Assembly: GCA_023897205.1 (NCBI GenBank)
Contig: JAHWDD010000007.1
Coordinates: 992,001 to 1,056,000, forward strand
DNA: 64,000 nucleotides
Reading direction: 5' to 3'
Origin: Exophiala sp. HKRS030
Lineage: Eukaryota > Ascomycota > Eurotiomycetes > Chaetothyriales > Herpotrichiellaceae
Shown here: positions 30,792-41,012 of the stretch, piece by piece
How the letters are laid out: the number at the start of each line of letters is the position of its first letter
How positions within the stretch are numbered: position 1 is the stretch's first letter
Notes under the pieces: model-generated
The model's input: only the letters and a program-made list of their open reading frames with translations
Told to the model about the DNA's origin: nothing
Database searches by the model: none
Position numbers and translations under genes: made by a program

Positions 30792-33212
30792 ATGGCTTTG
30801 TCAATGTCAATGTCACCAAAGGAAGAGACTGTCCTGGTACAGCACGTCGACGCAGATATTGTCAAGGTTGTTTTGAATCGGCCCAAGGCATTGAACGCCA
30901 TAAACTCCGACCTTCTCCAAAGTCTGGTCAAGGCACTTCGAGACGTGGCCGGGTCAAAAGTCATCATTCTCGAATCCGCGGGAGACCGATCATTCTGCGC
31001 CGGAGAGGACCTCAAGCAGACCCTGGCACCAAAGACGGGCTCGCCCCAAGAACTGCGAGTCGCGTTTGACCTACTCCAAGACATCACCCGACTCACAAGT
31101 TGCTCACAGTCGGTGGTCATTTCGGCCGTCCAGGGATTCGCCATAGGCGGTGGTGCAGAGATCGCCTTGGCCGCGGACTTTGTCATCGGTGGACCTGGAG
31201 CACAATTCAGGTTCCCCGAAGTGCCCATCGGACATGCCGCCACGGGCGGGATCACTTTCCGACTGACGCAACTGGTAGGCCTTCTGCAGGCGAAGAGGTT
31301 GCTCCTCAGGGGCCAATTCGTCAAAGCGGACGAGGCTGCACGACTGGGGCTGCTCACTGAACTCGTGGACGACGACCCCAGGGTGAGGGCGCTCGAGCTT
31401 GCCCGTGAGTTAGCCAAGATGCCTACTGTATCTTTGGCCGCTTCCAAGACGTCCTTGGAACGTTCCGTGTTTCCGCACATGGAAGGCTCTCTCCAGGACG
31501 AGGTGAACGTTGCGAGCTACTGTTTTGCACAGAGCGACGCGGCCAAGGCGTTTACAGACTTTGCAGCAAGGAAAGGTGTGAAGCACGAAAGTCTTGTGGC
31601 TACATCAAACGGAGTCCGCAAGCACGAAGAAGCAACCGGGATTATCAATACAAATGGTTTCGTCGGCGTTCAAATACCATCGAGTGTCAGGGACATCAAC
31701 ACCGCGTTGAAACACGCTGTATCCTGTTTCTCTGATCGCCCTTTTATACGATTCTCGGGCAAAGACACAAGCTTCCAGTACTTTGACGACTTGGTGGGAA
31801 AGCTCGCTGGAGGACTCAGCATCCTCGGCATTGGTCGTGGAGATAGAGTGCTGGTGATGATGAGAAACAGCCTTGAAATGGTGACCAGCTGGCTGGCAAC
31901 GAACCGCTTGGGAGCGACTTGGGTTCCCATCAACGTCCAACTGAGATCGGTAACCCTCAAGCACGTCATTGAGTCAGCCGATCCAAAATTGATCATCGTT
32001 GACGCGGATTTACGCTCTGAGATTGAGGTTCTTGGATTTCTCAACCCCGAGATGTTATGGGTCAATGGTGAAGACGCCCGTTCTAACAGCATGGCTTCAC
32101 TTTACGAGCGAGGCTTGACCATAGAGAGTGCCGCCGATGTTCTCCCCGGTACTCCTTCAGCATTCTTGTTCACGAGTGGCACCACAGGCAGATCCAAACC
32201 GTGCATCTTATCCCATGAGTACTTCATAATCCAAGCCAAGACGCTGATTGAAGGCTGTGGACTTAACGGGGACGATGTTCTCTACTGCCCGTTCCCGTTG
32301 TTCCATGCAGATGCCACGGCGCTCACCACGATCCCTGCACTTCTTTTGGGCGCAGTCGCGGCATTGTCTGCCCGCTACAGCGCCAGTAGATTCTGGGACG
32401 AGATTCGAGCGAACAACGCAACAGTGTACGATTTCATGGGCGCAACGTTGGCTCTGACATACAAACAACCTCCTTCGGCAAAAGACAGAGATCATAGGGT
32501 CAGGTTGGCTTGGGGTGTACCGATGCCGAGCTTTGCAAGCGATTACGAACAGCGCTTCGGACACCGCCTCGTAACGTTGTACGGAAGCGTCGAGGCTAGT
32601 TTGCCGGTGTTCCAGGACGGCGCTCTAGCTCCCGGTTCCTGTGGGAGACTGCGCAAGGGTTACCAGCTGCGCATTGCCGACGAGATGGACGAGGAGCTCC
32701 CGCCAAACACCGTGGGACACATTTTGCTCCGAAGTGACGTGCCAACTGCCTTCTTCCAGGGCTATTACAATGATGCTTGCAGTACGCTAGCCGCATCTTC
32801 GAACCTGTGGCTCCATACAGGCGACAAAGGCAAGGTGGACGAACAGGGCAACGTATACTTTGTTGGTCGGGTCAAGGATGTCATTCGCCGGAGGGGGGAG
32901 AACATCAATGCCTCCGAACTGGAGGAGGAGTTTTTGCGACACCCAGATGTGGTGCTGGCGGCTGCATACGGCATCCCGTCAGAACTTGGTTCAGGCACCG
33001 AAGAAGATGTCAAGGTCGTGGTCAAGGTGCGTGAGGGAAGCTCGGTCTCAGAAAGAGTCCTCTGGGAGTGGTCGGTCAAGCATATGGCTCGTTTTCAAGT
33101 GCCCAATGTGGTGGAAATCACACAGGAGATCAGGAGGACGGCGACAGGAAAGATGGAGAAGCATGGGCTGAGTGTAGCGGGAGGTCAGAGGTTTGACCTT
33201 CGTCAGAGATGA
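30792..33212 (+). CDS. Enoyl-CoA hydratase / acyl-CoA ligase fusion protein
   Basis: An intronless 806-residue protein from the ATG at 30792. Residues 10-265 are a crotonase-fold hydratase with oxyanion-hole motif CAGEDLK (69-75), GFAIGGGAEIALAAD with E123, and FPEVPIG with E143. Both glutamates correspond to the two catalytic glutamates of enoyl-CoA hydratase, so the domain looks active. Residues 300-800 are an AMP-forming acyl-CoA ligase with P-loop TSGTTGRSK (461-469), YGSVE (597-601), TGDKG with D678, the hinge IRRRGENINASELEEE, and catalytic Lys787 in TATGK. The ligase hinge and the hydratase both recall bacterial CaiC and CaiD of carnitine metabolism, though the substrate here is unknown. 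No mitochondrial presequence or PTS1 (ends LRQR) is seen. One frame spans both domains without interruption. Confidence 0.9.
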   Translation: MALSMSMSPKEETVLVQHVDADIVKVVLNRPKALNAINSDLLQSLVKALRDVAGSKVIILESAGDRSFCAGEDLKQTLAPKTGSPQELRVAFDLLQDITRLTSCSQSVVISAVQGFAIGGGAEIALAADFVIGGPGAQFRFPEVPIGHAATGGITFRLTQLVGLLQAKRLLLRGQFVKADEAARLGLLTELVDDDPRVRALELARELAKMPTVSLAASKTSLERSVFPHMEGSLQDEVNVASYCFAQSDAAKAFTDFAARKGVKHESLVATSNGVRKHEEATGIINTNGFVGVQIPSSVRDINTALKHAVSCFSDRPFIRFSGKDTSFQYFDDLVGKLAGGLSILGIGRGDRVLVMMRNSLEMVTSWLATNRLGATWVPINVQLRSVTLKHVIESADPKLIIVDADLRSEIEVLGFLNPEMLWVNGEDARSNSMASLYERGLTIESAADVLPGTPSAFLFTSGTTGRSKPCILSHEYFIIQAKTLIEGCGLNGDDVLYCPFPLFHADATALTTIPALLLGAVAALSARYSASRFWDEIRANNATVYDFMGATLALTYKQPPSAKDRDHRVRLAWGVPMPSFASDYEQRFGHRLVTLYGSVEASLPVFQDGALAPGSCGRLRKGYQLRIADEMDEELPPNTVGHILLRSDVPTAFFQGYYNDACSTLAASSNLWLHTGDKGKVDEQGNVYFVGRVKDVIRRRGENINASELEEEFLRHPDVVLAAAYGIPSELGSGTEEDVKVVVKVREGSSVSERVLWEWSVKHMARFQVPNVVEITQEIRRTATGKMEKHGLSVAGGQRFDLRQR

Positions 33213-34135
33213 TATCAGGGCCTCAGCCCTTAAAACAATATTGATACGAAGAACTATTTAGCACAAGAAATTATGTGATAACGAGGGCAGACAGACAACT
33301 AATGAGGGAGGGATTCGATGACTAAGCATACATGAGTCCTTTGATTGCAGGTTCAATTTTGGTTTTCATAGTGGTGATTGAAGAAACGAACAATGTCAGA
33401 GCGACGGCGGCCGAAGCAAAATGAAGTTCATCAAACCTTTGCCACGGGGCATCATCATGACCGAGAACCAAGCGTAGCAATGTTGTAGATCATACCTCGG
33501 TACGGAGTATCATAGGTAGACTTGGCGACACCGGCCGTACTCGTATGTGAACAATTCCATAATGACAGCATCATATGTAGGCGACAATTGTTCTCGGACG
33601 ATGAAAGGGTCATGAAAGGGACGAAAGGATAAGAAAAAAAAACATCGGATCCGACATTTCTGGTGATGGATCCCTGTCATTATACGGAATAAAGATGGGA
33701 GAACGTTGTGGTTGGACAATGCCAGATCTGGGGACAATCCGAGCTCTGGCCGCGGGCTTGAGGTCTGCATGACAATCGTAAGAGATGGAGACGGAGAACT
33801 CTTACGGAGGAGAGTGTTAAGGTTAGGGACTTGTAGGGACCAACTCTGGCCCCAGCGAGTCACGAATAAAGTCCCCCATAGGCGCCAATAAGCCCCCCCG
33901 ACGCCCCCTCGCTAAGTCCCAAGCACAAGATCCGTTCTTAACCGAGGCCCAAACACTTCAAAAGCTCGTGGTTATTCCTGTGGTCCTGTTGACATGCCAC
34001 TTTTCCTACAGCTACTCTGTCGTCCTCTTCAATTCCACAATTCGATCTTTGGTGTCTCTGTCTCGGACGGACAGGGGTTCTGACCGTCTTTCTATCCTGC
34101 CACACCGTTAGACCGTGCCTACTACACAAAACAAC
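33213..34135. other. Intergenic region, acyl-CoA dehydrogenase promoter
   Basis: 923 bp between two plus-strand genes. One TACGGAGTA motif lies at 33501. A C-rich patch lies near 33870-33910. No gene seen. Confidence 0.5.
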
Positions 34136-35591
34136 ATGGCGTCAATATGCCGGTCACTGCGGCCACTGGCCAAGGCGTCAACCTCCCTCCCTCTGCGGAC
34201 TTCAACAGCGAGGACCCTGTCTCGAAGGAATTTTGTGCCGTGAGAACGCATACATCCCCGGACCATTCTGAAGCTTACTTGGAAACCCAGACAAAGAACC
34301 TTCGTCGCCACGGCGAGACAGCGCCATCCTGAGCCATATATGCCTGATGATGTCGACACCGACTCCCTACATCCCACTCCCATCACTCACTTCTCGGAGA
34401 CCGAAAGAATGCTCGCGGACTCGGTATCGAAATGGGCCAACGAAACGGTGGCGCCCAAGGTGCGGGACATGGACGAGGCGGAGAAGATGGACCCCGAAGT
34501 CGTCGAGCAGATGTTCGAGCAGGGACTCATGGCCTTTGAGATCCCGGAGGAGTACGGAGGTGCCGGGATGAACTTCACCTCCGCGATTGTGGGTATAGAA
34601 GAGCTCGCACGGGTAGACCCTTCAGTGTCGGTCATGTGTGACGTCCACAACACCCTGGTCGTGACGGCGATTCTCAAATACGGCAGCGAGAACTTCAAGA
34701 GGGAGTGGCTCCCGAAACTCGCCACGAACACGGTCGGATCATTCTGTTTGTCCGAGCCAGCTTCAGGGTCTGACGCTTTCGCGCTCAAGACCAAGGCCGA
34801 AAAGACGGAAAATGGCTACAAGGTGAGTTTCCAAATGATAAAATAATCTGCGATGACATTACATGCTGACTGGCCTTGGGCAGATCAACGGCTCAAAGAT
34901 GTGGATCACCAACTCCATGGAAGCCGACTTTTTCCTCGTGTTTGCCAACCTCAACCCGGAAGCCGGGTACAAGGGCATTACGGCTTTTGTCGTTACCAAG
35001 GACATGAAGGGATTCAGTATTGCGAAGAAGGAAAAGAAGCTTGGCATTCGAGCCTCGAGCACCTGCGTCATCAACTTTGACGACGTCGAGGTGCCCAAGG
35101 AGAACCTCCTCGGCAAAGAGGGTCAGGGTTACAAGTATGCCATTGGACTCTTGAACGAGGGTCGCATTGGTATTGGAGCCCAAATGACCGGCCTGGCGCT
35201 GGGCGCGTGGGAGAACGCGGCCAAGTACGTGTGGAACGACCGCAGGCAGTTCGGCCAGTTGGTCGGTGAATTCCAAGGCATGCAGCACCAACTCGCACAG
35301 GCGTACACCGAGATCTGCGCGGCTCGTGCTTTGGTCTACAATGCCGCCCGAAAGAAGGAAGCCGGAGAGGACTTTGTGACGGACGCGGCCATGGCGAAGT
35401 TGTACGCCAGTCAAGTGGCAGGCAAAGTTAGTGGTCTCGCTGTCGAATGGATGGGTGGTATGGGTTTCGTCCGAGAGGGAATCGCCGAGAAGATGTTCCG
35501 TGACAGCAAGATCGGTGCCATCTACGAGGGAACGAGCAACATTCAACTCACGACGATAGCCAAGGCGTTGCAAAAGAAGTACTCTCAGTAA
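34136..35591 (+). CDS. Short/branched-chain acyl-CoA dehydrogenase, mitochondrial
   Basis: Three exons, 34136-34239, 34291-34822 and 34884-35591, encode 447 residues; introns are 51 and 61 bp. The first 45 residues are rich in Arg/Ser/Ala and lack acidic residues, as in a mitochondrial presequence. The rest matches human ACADSB closely: DMDEAEKMDPE, EYGGAGMNF, FCLSEPASGSDAFALKT (flavin site), KLGIRASSTC and GYKYAIGLLNEGRIGI. Catalytic base E427 sits in the C-terminal IYEGTSNIQL motif. The family oxidises 2-methylbutyryl-CoA, isobutyryl-CoA or short straight chains with FAD, passing electrons to ETF in the mitochondrial matrix. It lies 3' of the hydratase-ligase gene on the same strand, and together they could run successive steps. 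Exact acyl preference cannot be read from sequence. Confidence 0.93.
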
Positions 35592-36127
35592 AAACCCGGG
35601 AAGGAGTCGAGGCATGGTGTCCATGGAGTAACTACCAGGTACCTACCGAGTGTACGGGCATGTCGGAAAACTTTTGTTTGATTAGCATGGCGACATGGAA
35701 TGATATAGTCGTGGAATGAATAGAGGATATCATAAATTGAAAATCAGCTACCCAAGGTACCGTTTGGCTATTTGGATACAACATTTTATTTCATAACCTG
35801 CGTCGACAGTAGCTGTTTGCATGTACATTGATACACCAACCGAATCTGGTGTTTGTTATATCCGGGACTAGTACTTATCTATACAATGGGGCCAAGGCTC
35901 ACGCCGCAATAAACCACGGATTGTACGGGAGTAACGAAGTAACCATCAACAAAATGACTCTATTCCACACATCTCTGTTGGTTTAGACAGGCGTATACCG
36001 TATTGTGTATAGGGAGTACAATCCGATCCATTTACGAGTACCCTGCAGGGACCTCTCCTCTCTTCTCTTGGCTCTCTATACCCCGAACAATTCGAGCCTT
36101 TTGTGGCATACCGGCCGGCTGCCCGAC
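35592..36127. other. Intergenic region
   Basis: 536 bp between the dehydrogenase stop and the second Zn2Cys6 gene, both on the plus strand. No coding frame or notable repeat seen. Confidence 0.5.
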
Positions 36128-37022
36128 ATGTCGATGGACGGATATTACGACTTTCCTGACAACAAGGCGCCTCAAGCCTGTGTCGCATGTCGGAAACAAG
36201 TAAGTGGATTTTTTTTGGTCTTTCTTTGGGAAGACAAGAGGGATGGGTTACTATCACTGGTCGAGTCTATGCGGTTTGCTCTATCGGCCGTAGAAGGTCG
36301 TGAGTGATTCGGTTTCACGCTCCATCCACTGTTGACGACCAAGATCCTAACCCCATTCTGACTCTGTGCTACAGAAACGAAAATGCGACAAGGTCCTTCC
36401 GACATGTTCACTGTGCGCCCGCATGTCCCGGACGTGCGACTATTCCGAAATCGCACCTTATCCCAACGCCGAAGAGTTTGCCCTGATGAAACAGAGAATG
36501 GCGGATCTCGAGGCTAGACTGGAAGGTCGACGGAGGTCCGATGTAGGATGGCACGAACCGTTCAAGTCGGTCTCGGTCAACAGCAGAAGTCCCTCTTCTG
36601 GTCTCGAATCCGGGGCGGCTAGTACTGCCGCCGCCGCCGCCGCTGCCTCTGCAACCACTGCAGCAGACAATAAATCATCGACCACTTTCCCCACCACCAT
36701 GTTTTTTCTCGACGCCGAATTGTTCGAATCCAGTCAAACAACTATTCAAAAACCGACCGTACCCATCCCACCAGAAGTTCTGTCCATGCTGGGAAGTTCC
36801 ATCCTCGACATTCAAGACATCGTGGGACGGTACTTTGAAAACATCCACACCTGGTTACCGTTTGTGTCTAGAAAACGAATGGAGTTGACCTTGACGAATC
36901 CGGGACTGGAAATGACCTTTGACCTAGCTCTGTTGTTACTGTGCATGAAGTTGATCACCCAGCAGGTGGTGCCATCACCATCCCCATCACCACCGTCCAT
37001 GAGTGGCGGCGGCGATCCTCAG

Positions 37023-37053
<31 letters not shown>

Positions 37054-38154
37054 GCGCCCGGAACTCACTGTACACACTGGCGAAACGGACCTTGTACCTA
37101 GGTGAATCCCAAGGGCTCATATGTATCAGGACGCTGCAGGCGAATATATTGGTGGCGGCGTATGAGATTGGTCATGCGATCTATCCCGCGGCATATTTGA
37201 CGACGGGTCACTGTGCCAGGCTTGGCCACGCTTTGGGACTCAACGATCGGCGGCACGCCCCTCAATTCCTCAAGAAAAAGGCTGGCGCGTGGGCAGAAGT
37301 CGAAGAGATGAAGCGGACGTGGTGGGCCACCATGCTTCTCGATCGGTGAGTTTGTCCCAGACTGTTCACGACCGGCAAAATCCTGATCAGCTATAAATTT
37401 TAGATATGTCAACCTAGGCACTTATGGTCGTCCTCTGGCCACCGACGACCCAGGCCGAAGTGACACCTTGCCAGCGGATGATGCCCTGTGGAATTACGGT
37501 GAAATCACCGGTAGCGAACCGTTGTACGTCTCGTCCCCGACCAACATCAAGGCCGGAGCGTTTGCTCGTACGTGCCAGGCTTGTCACCTCGTGGGACGGT
37601 TGATACGTCTTCTCAACGATAAAATGCTCGAAGGGCCCATGCGATTCACCGAAGCCATTCAACTGCACCGTACGTTTCAAGCTCTGGCGAACCTGCTGAC
37701 CGAAGACACCGGACGACAACCGTGGCAGTATGGGACGTCGTTGGCCCTCTGCTTCGGAGGTCTCCTTCACCTCTACGACCCTTTTGCCTGTACCGAGACC
37801 AACCACGGCACGGGCACGGTGGAGGAGACGGAGATGCAGACCGTGGCCATCGGTGGATTGCGATCGGTTGCCGCAGACATTTTACAGTTTAGTCATCTGC
37901 TACAGACGTCGATGAAGGAAAATCCGGCCTCCATCAGTCCACTCATCGGCGATTGTCTGTATATCGCCGCCGCCACGTACGCTTGGCTTGTCTATGAGAC
38001 CGGCACGAGAGAAACGGCGGAGGCTTACCGTCAACTCAGAAAAGTATTGGAGATTATGGGTACTCGATGGGCGGTGGGAGGGCAGTATTTGGCGATTTTG
38101 GAAAAAGCCAGAGAGACGTTATACCCGGAGACGCCACTTTTGCAATCACCATAG
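36128..38154 (+). CDS. Zn2Cys6 transcription factor with fungal-specific TF domain
   Basis: Three exons, 36128-36199, 36375-37345 and 37404-38154, give 597 residues; introns are 175 and 58 bp. Six zinc-cluster cysteines are present with CX2CX6CX6CX2CX6C spacing (C18, C21, C28, C35, C38, C45); the first intron splits the cluster after C21. A short coiled-coil follows (EFALMKQRMADLEARLEG). The middle region resembles the Fungal_trans domain (PF04082), with FENIHTWLPFVSRKRM and the W-W-MLLDRYVNLGTYGRPLA signature. Low-complexity Ala and poly-Gln tracts interrupt it. Its place next to the acyl-CoA genes suggests pathway control, but a general role is equally possible. Confidence 0.87.
37019..37053 (+). 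repeat. CAG/CAA tract encoding poly-Gln
   Basis: An in-frame run of mixed CAG and CAA codons encodes about eleven glutamines inside the second Zn2Cys6 protein, just after a Gly/Asp-rich linker. Confidence 0.85.
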
Positions 38155-38800
38155 TCTGGCGCAATTGATTGGGATTTGTGGGTGTGACGGTTATGGCAAT
38201 GACATGCGCCTATGGCTAATGTCGAATGAGGAGGAGTTTGGTTCGAAATGACGAGTGAATGAAATGTACCCTTTTGCGAAATACGAAATGCGAATGCGAA
38301 TAACGGACATGGACGTAGGAAACCTACAAAGAGGAATTTGTGCTCCATATTCTAAGTTGGATCTTGTCCTTACAGAATAGTAGATTCAACATCTGTACAT
38401 GTTTAAAAGTACATTGTATGTGGATGGTATTCAGGTACCTCATGCACCTGGACTACAAGTACTTACTTGAAATGTTGTTGTAAACGAACCAATAGGAAAT
38501 CAAATGTTCCTGACATTAAAAACCCATCCACATACTCCGTACTCCGTACTTGTAATGTTTCAATGCTGCCACGTCTTCTGTAATGATTGAATTGAAAGCC
38601 CCTTCATAACAGTAACAACGTACATATCTCAACTTCATACACACTCGGTTCGAATTATCAAGTCAACACACTCATTCCTCATCACCTTTTTTTTATATCT
38701 CTGTTGTGGTTCACCGCACAAACAAAGTCCCTACTACTATGATTCCTTTTTTTGTTTTGTTGATTTAGCTATTGATTGATTGATCATCCATCTACCGACC
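38155..38800. other. Intergenic region, GWT1 promoter
   Basis: 646 bp between two plus-strand genes. Two overlapping TACTCCGTA motifs lie at 38533-38548, followed by T-rich DNA near the GWT1 start. No gene seen. Confidence 0.5.
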
Positions 38801-39285
38801 ATGAATCCATCAGGATCGATAACCTACAAAGCTCGAAAGGAGGCATTTGTTTCCAATCTCTCTGGAAGTTCCTTGACTGACATCAACTTGGTCTCATTGG
38901 TTTCAAGTGTATGTATCTTTCAACACACACAGCACTCTCTCACTCTCATGCTCTCTCTTGGTCTACCGCTCTTCTCGACTTTTTTTTACCTTTGTAATCA
39001 ATCCTAACTTTTTGTCTCTTTTTCATACTCTAGTCCGCCGTTTTACTCTGGACCGCTCTACAAAAACGTCAGGGTTTCTTCACACCTTACACTCCCATAT
39101 CTTTGGTGGCGGATTTTTTACTCAACGTCTGCGCCCTTTTATTCGCAATCACCTTGTACAGTTCCACACCGATAGTTTTGAGTATTTTCTTGGTCACGCC
39201 GGCATTACTCGTCTTGTGTTTGACGAGCTCACCATCGAATACACCGTCGACAACCAAATCGTCATTGTCGAAAAATAAAAAGGTC

Positions 39286-39317
<32 letters not shown>

Positions 39318-40030
39318 CAAAAATGATCAAGTTCAATCATCCCCTGACAACGTCAACAATTCCCTCCCGGTCAGACCTTTTCTCACCCACTACCGAGGTA
39401 GCATGCTGGTCGTCACATGCCTGTCCATCTTGGCCGTCGACTTTCCAATCTTCCCACGTCGATTCGCAAAGGTCGAAACTTGGGGGACGTCCCTGATGGA
39501 CCTGGGTGTCGGGTTGTTTGTCTTTTCGGCCGGTGTCGTGTCGGCCAGATCGGTCGTCAAGAGAAAGTCCGGCACTCTGACGACGACATCATCATCATCA
39601 TTCACGTCTCGGTTTCTCGTGTCGCTTCGTCACGCCTTTCCCCTTTTCGTTCTGGGGGTGGTCCGACTCTTGTCGGTGAAGAATCTCGATTACGCCGAAC
39701 ACGTCACCGAGTACGGTGTACACTGGAATTTCTTCTTCACCCTGTGTCTGTTACCACCGTTTGTCGAAATATCCGACACTCTATTCATGGGTCGTCACCA
39801 CGCCGTGGTGGTACCCCTCTACGGGTACGACGTCTTGGCCGTCGCCATCAGCTTTACCTACGAGATCATCCTCAACAGTCACCCTACCTTGTTGAGGTAC
39901 ATCTTGATTTCTGAACGTGGTCCTGGTTGGTTGTCCAAAAACCGCGAGGGGGTTTTTTCCTTTGTCGGTTACCTTGCGATTTTTTTGGCCGGTAGAGGTA
40001 CTGGTGGACAAGTCGTCACGTTCAACTTGC

Positions 40031-40064
<34 letters not shown>

Positions 40065-40632
40065 GACAGCCAGTACCAAGACCAAGTCTCGACCGATACC
40101 TCCTCCCATCGAAACGCGTCGAGAAAGACTTTTGCTTCTTCGGACCCTTTTCATCCGAACCATGATTTATTCTTCGTTGTTCATCTTCACCACCGACCAT
40201 CACTGGTACGGTGGTAACCTGACCGTTTCTCGACGTCTGGCAAACCTACCCTATGTCCTTTGGGTGGCCGCTTTCAACAACGCCCAACTCTTCTTGTTCG
40301 GGGTCGTCGAACATTTGGGGCCCGACTTTTCTTATTCTACCAACGTCGACACCAACACCACCAACAACAACGACAACAACAACTCGGACGGCGACTCGAA
40401 ACAAAAGGTCATCGCGACGACCGGCAGCACCTCACGAATCCTCGGCGCGTTCAACAACAACGGTCTGGCGATTTTCTTGATCGCCAACCTATTGACCGGT
40501 CTGGTCAACCTCACCCTCAACACCCTAGACATGGCCCCCTTGTCCGCCATGGCCATTTTGGTCTCGTACGCCGCCGTCGTGACCGCGGTCGCTTTGGGCC
40601 TGGATCGCTCGGGTATCAAAATCAAGCTATAG
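38801..40632 (+). CDS. GWT1: GPI-anchor inositol acyltransferase GWT1 (PIG-W)
   Basis: Two exons, 38801-38908 and 39034-40632, joined across a 125-bp intron (GTATGT...CTCTAG, branch CCTAACT), give 568 residues. The protein has about twelve hydrophobic segments. It matches the GWT1 family from the start (KARKEAFVSNLSGSS), through TPYTPISLVADFLLN, DFPIFPRRFAKVETWGTSLMDLGVG, EYGVHWNFFFTLCLLP and FMGRHHAVVVPL, to REGVFSFVGYLAIFLAG. GWT1 palmitoylates inositol of GlcN-PI in the ER, an early step of GPI anchor synthesis and the target of manogepix. Two hydrophilic loops carry Thr/Asn and Ser homopolymer insertions, and a third Asn/Asp-rich one lies near residue 470. These loops look like lineage-specific expansions. 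Confidence 0.94.
39283..39322 (+). repeat. ACC/AAC tract encoding poly-Thr/Asn in GWT1
   Basis: In-frame ACC then AAC triplets encode about six Thr and six Asn residues in a loop between membrane segments. Confidence 0.8.
40031..40064 (+). repeat. (ATC)n tract encoding poly-Ser in GWT1
   Basis: Eleven uninterrupted TCA codons encode poly-Ser in a hydrophilic loop of GWT1. Perfect triplet repetition makes it a candidate length-variable microsatellite. Confidence 0.88.
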
Positions 40633-41012
40633 TAATCAAAATAATGTCACAACTCACCACCACACACACCGCGTGAGAAGAAACAAGCCGATTGAGAATC
40701 ATTGAAGGAAACACCAAACAAGTCTCTTCTTTAATGGCTCATCTCATGTGGTGTTTCAATCTTCAGAATGCCGTCAGCCGTCTACCAGTACTACCACATA
40801 AATGCCTACAATACATACATAAACACCTATACTTGAATACTACTAGGATTACAAGTGATTCACCCCCGTTTATTTCCATCGTCATCATAATCATCATGGT
40901 CAAATCACTGGTTCCAACTTCGACTGTCGCAAAGTCCGCCGTTCGTCAACAAAAACACAAAAACGTCCATATCAAGCGTTTCTTGTTCTTGTTCCTGACC
41001 CTAATCCCTCAT
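40633..41012. other. Intergenic region between convergent genes
   Basis: 380 bp of AT-richer DNA with the 3' ends of GWT1 (+) and choline kinase (-). No gene seen. Confidence 0.5.

Noticed and set aside
30764..31480. 238-codon minus-strand open frame
   Set aside because: Antisense shadow of the hydratase domain, with Ser/Ala-rich low-complexity translation and no family match.
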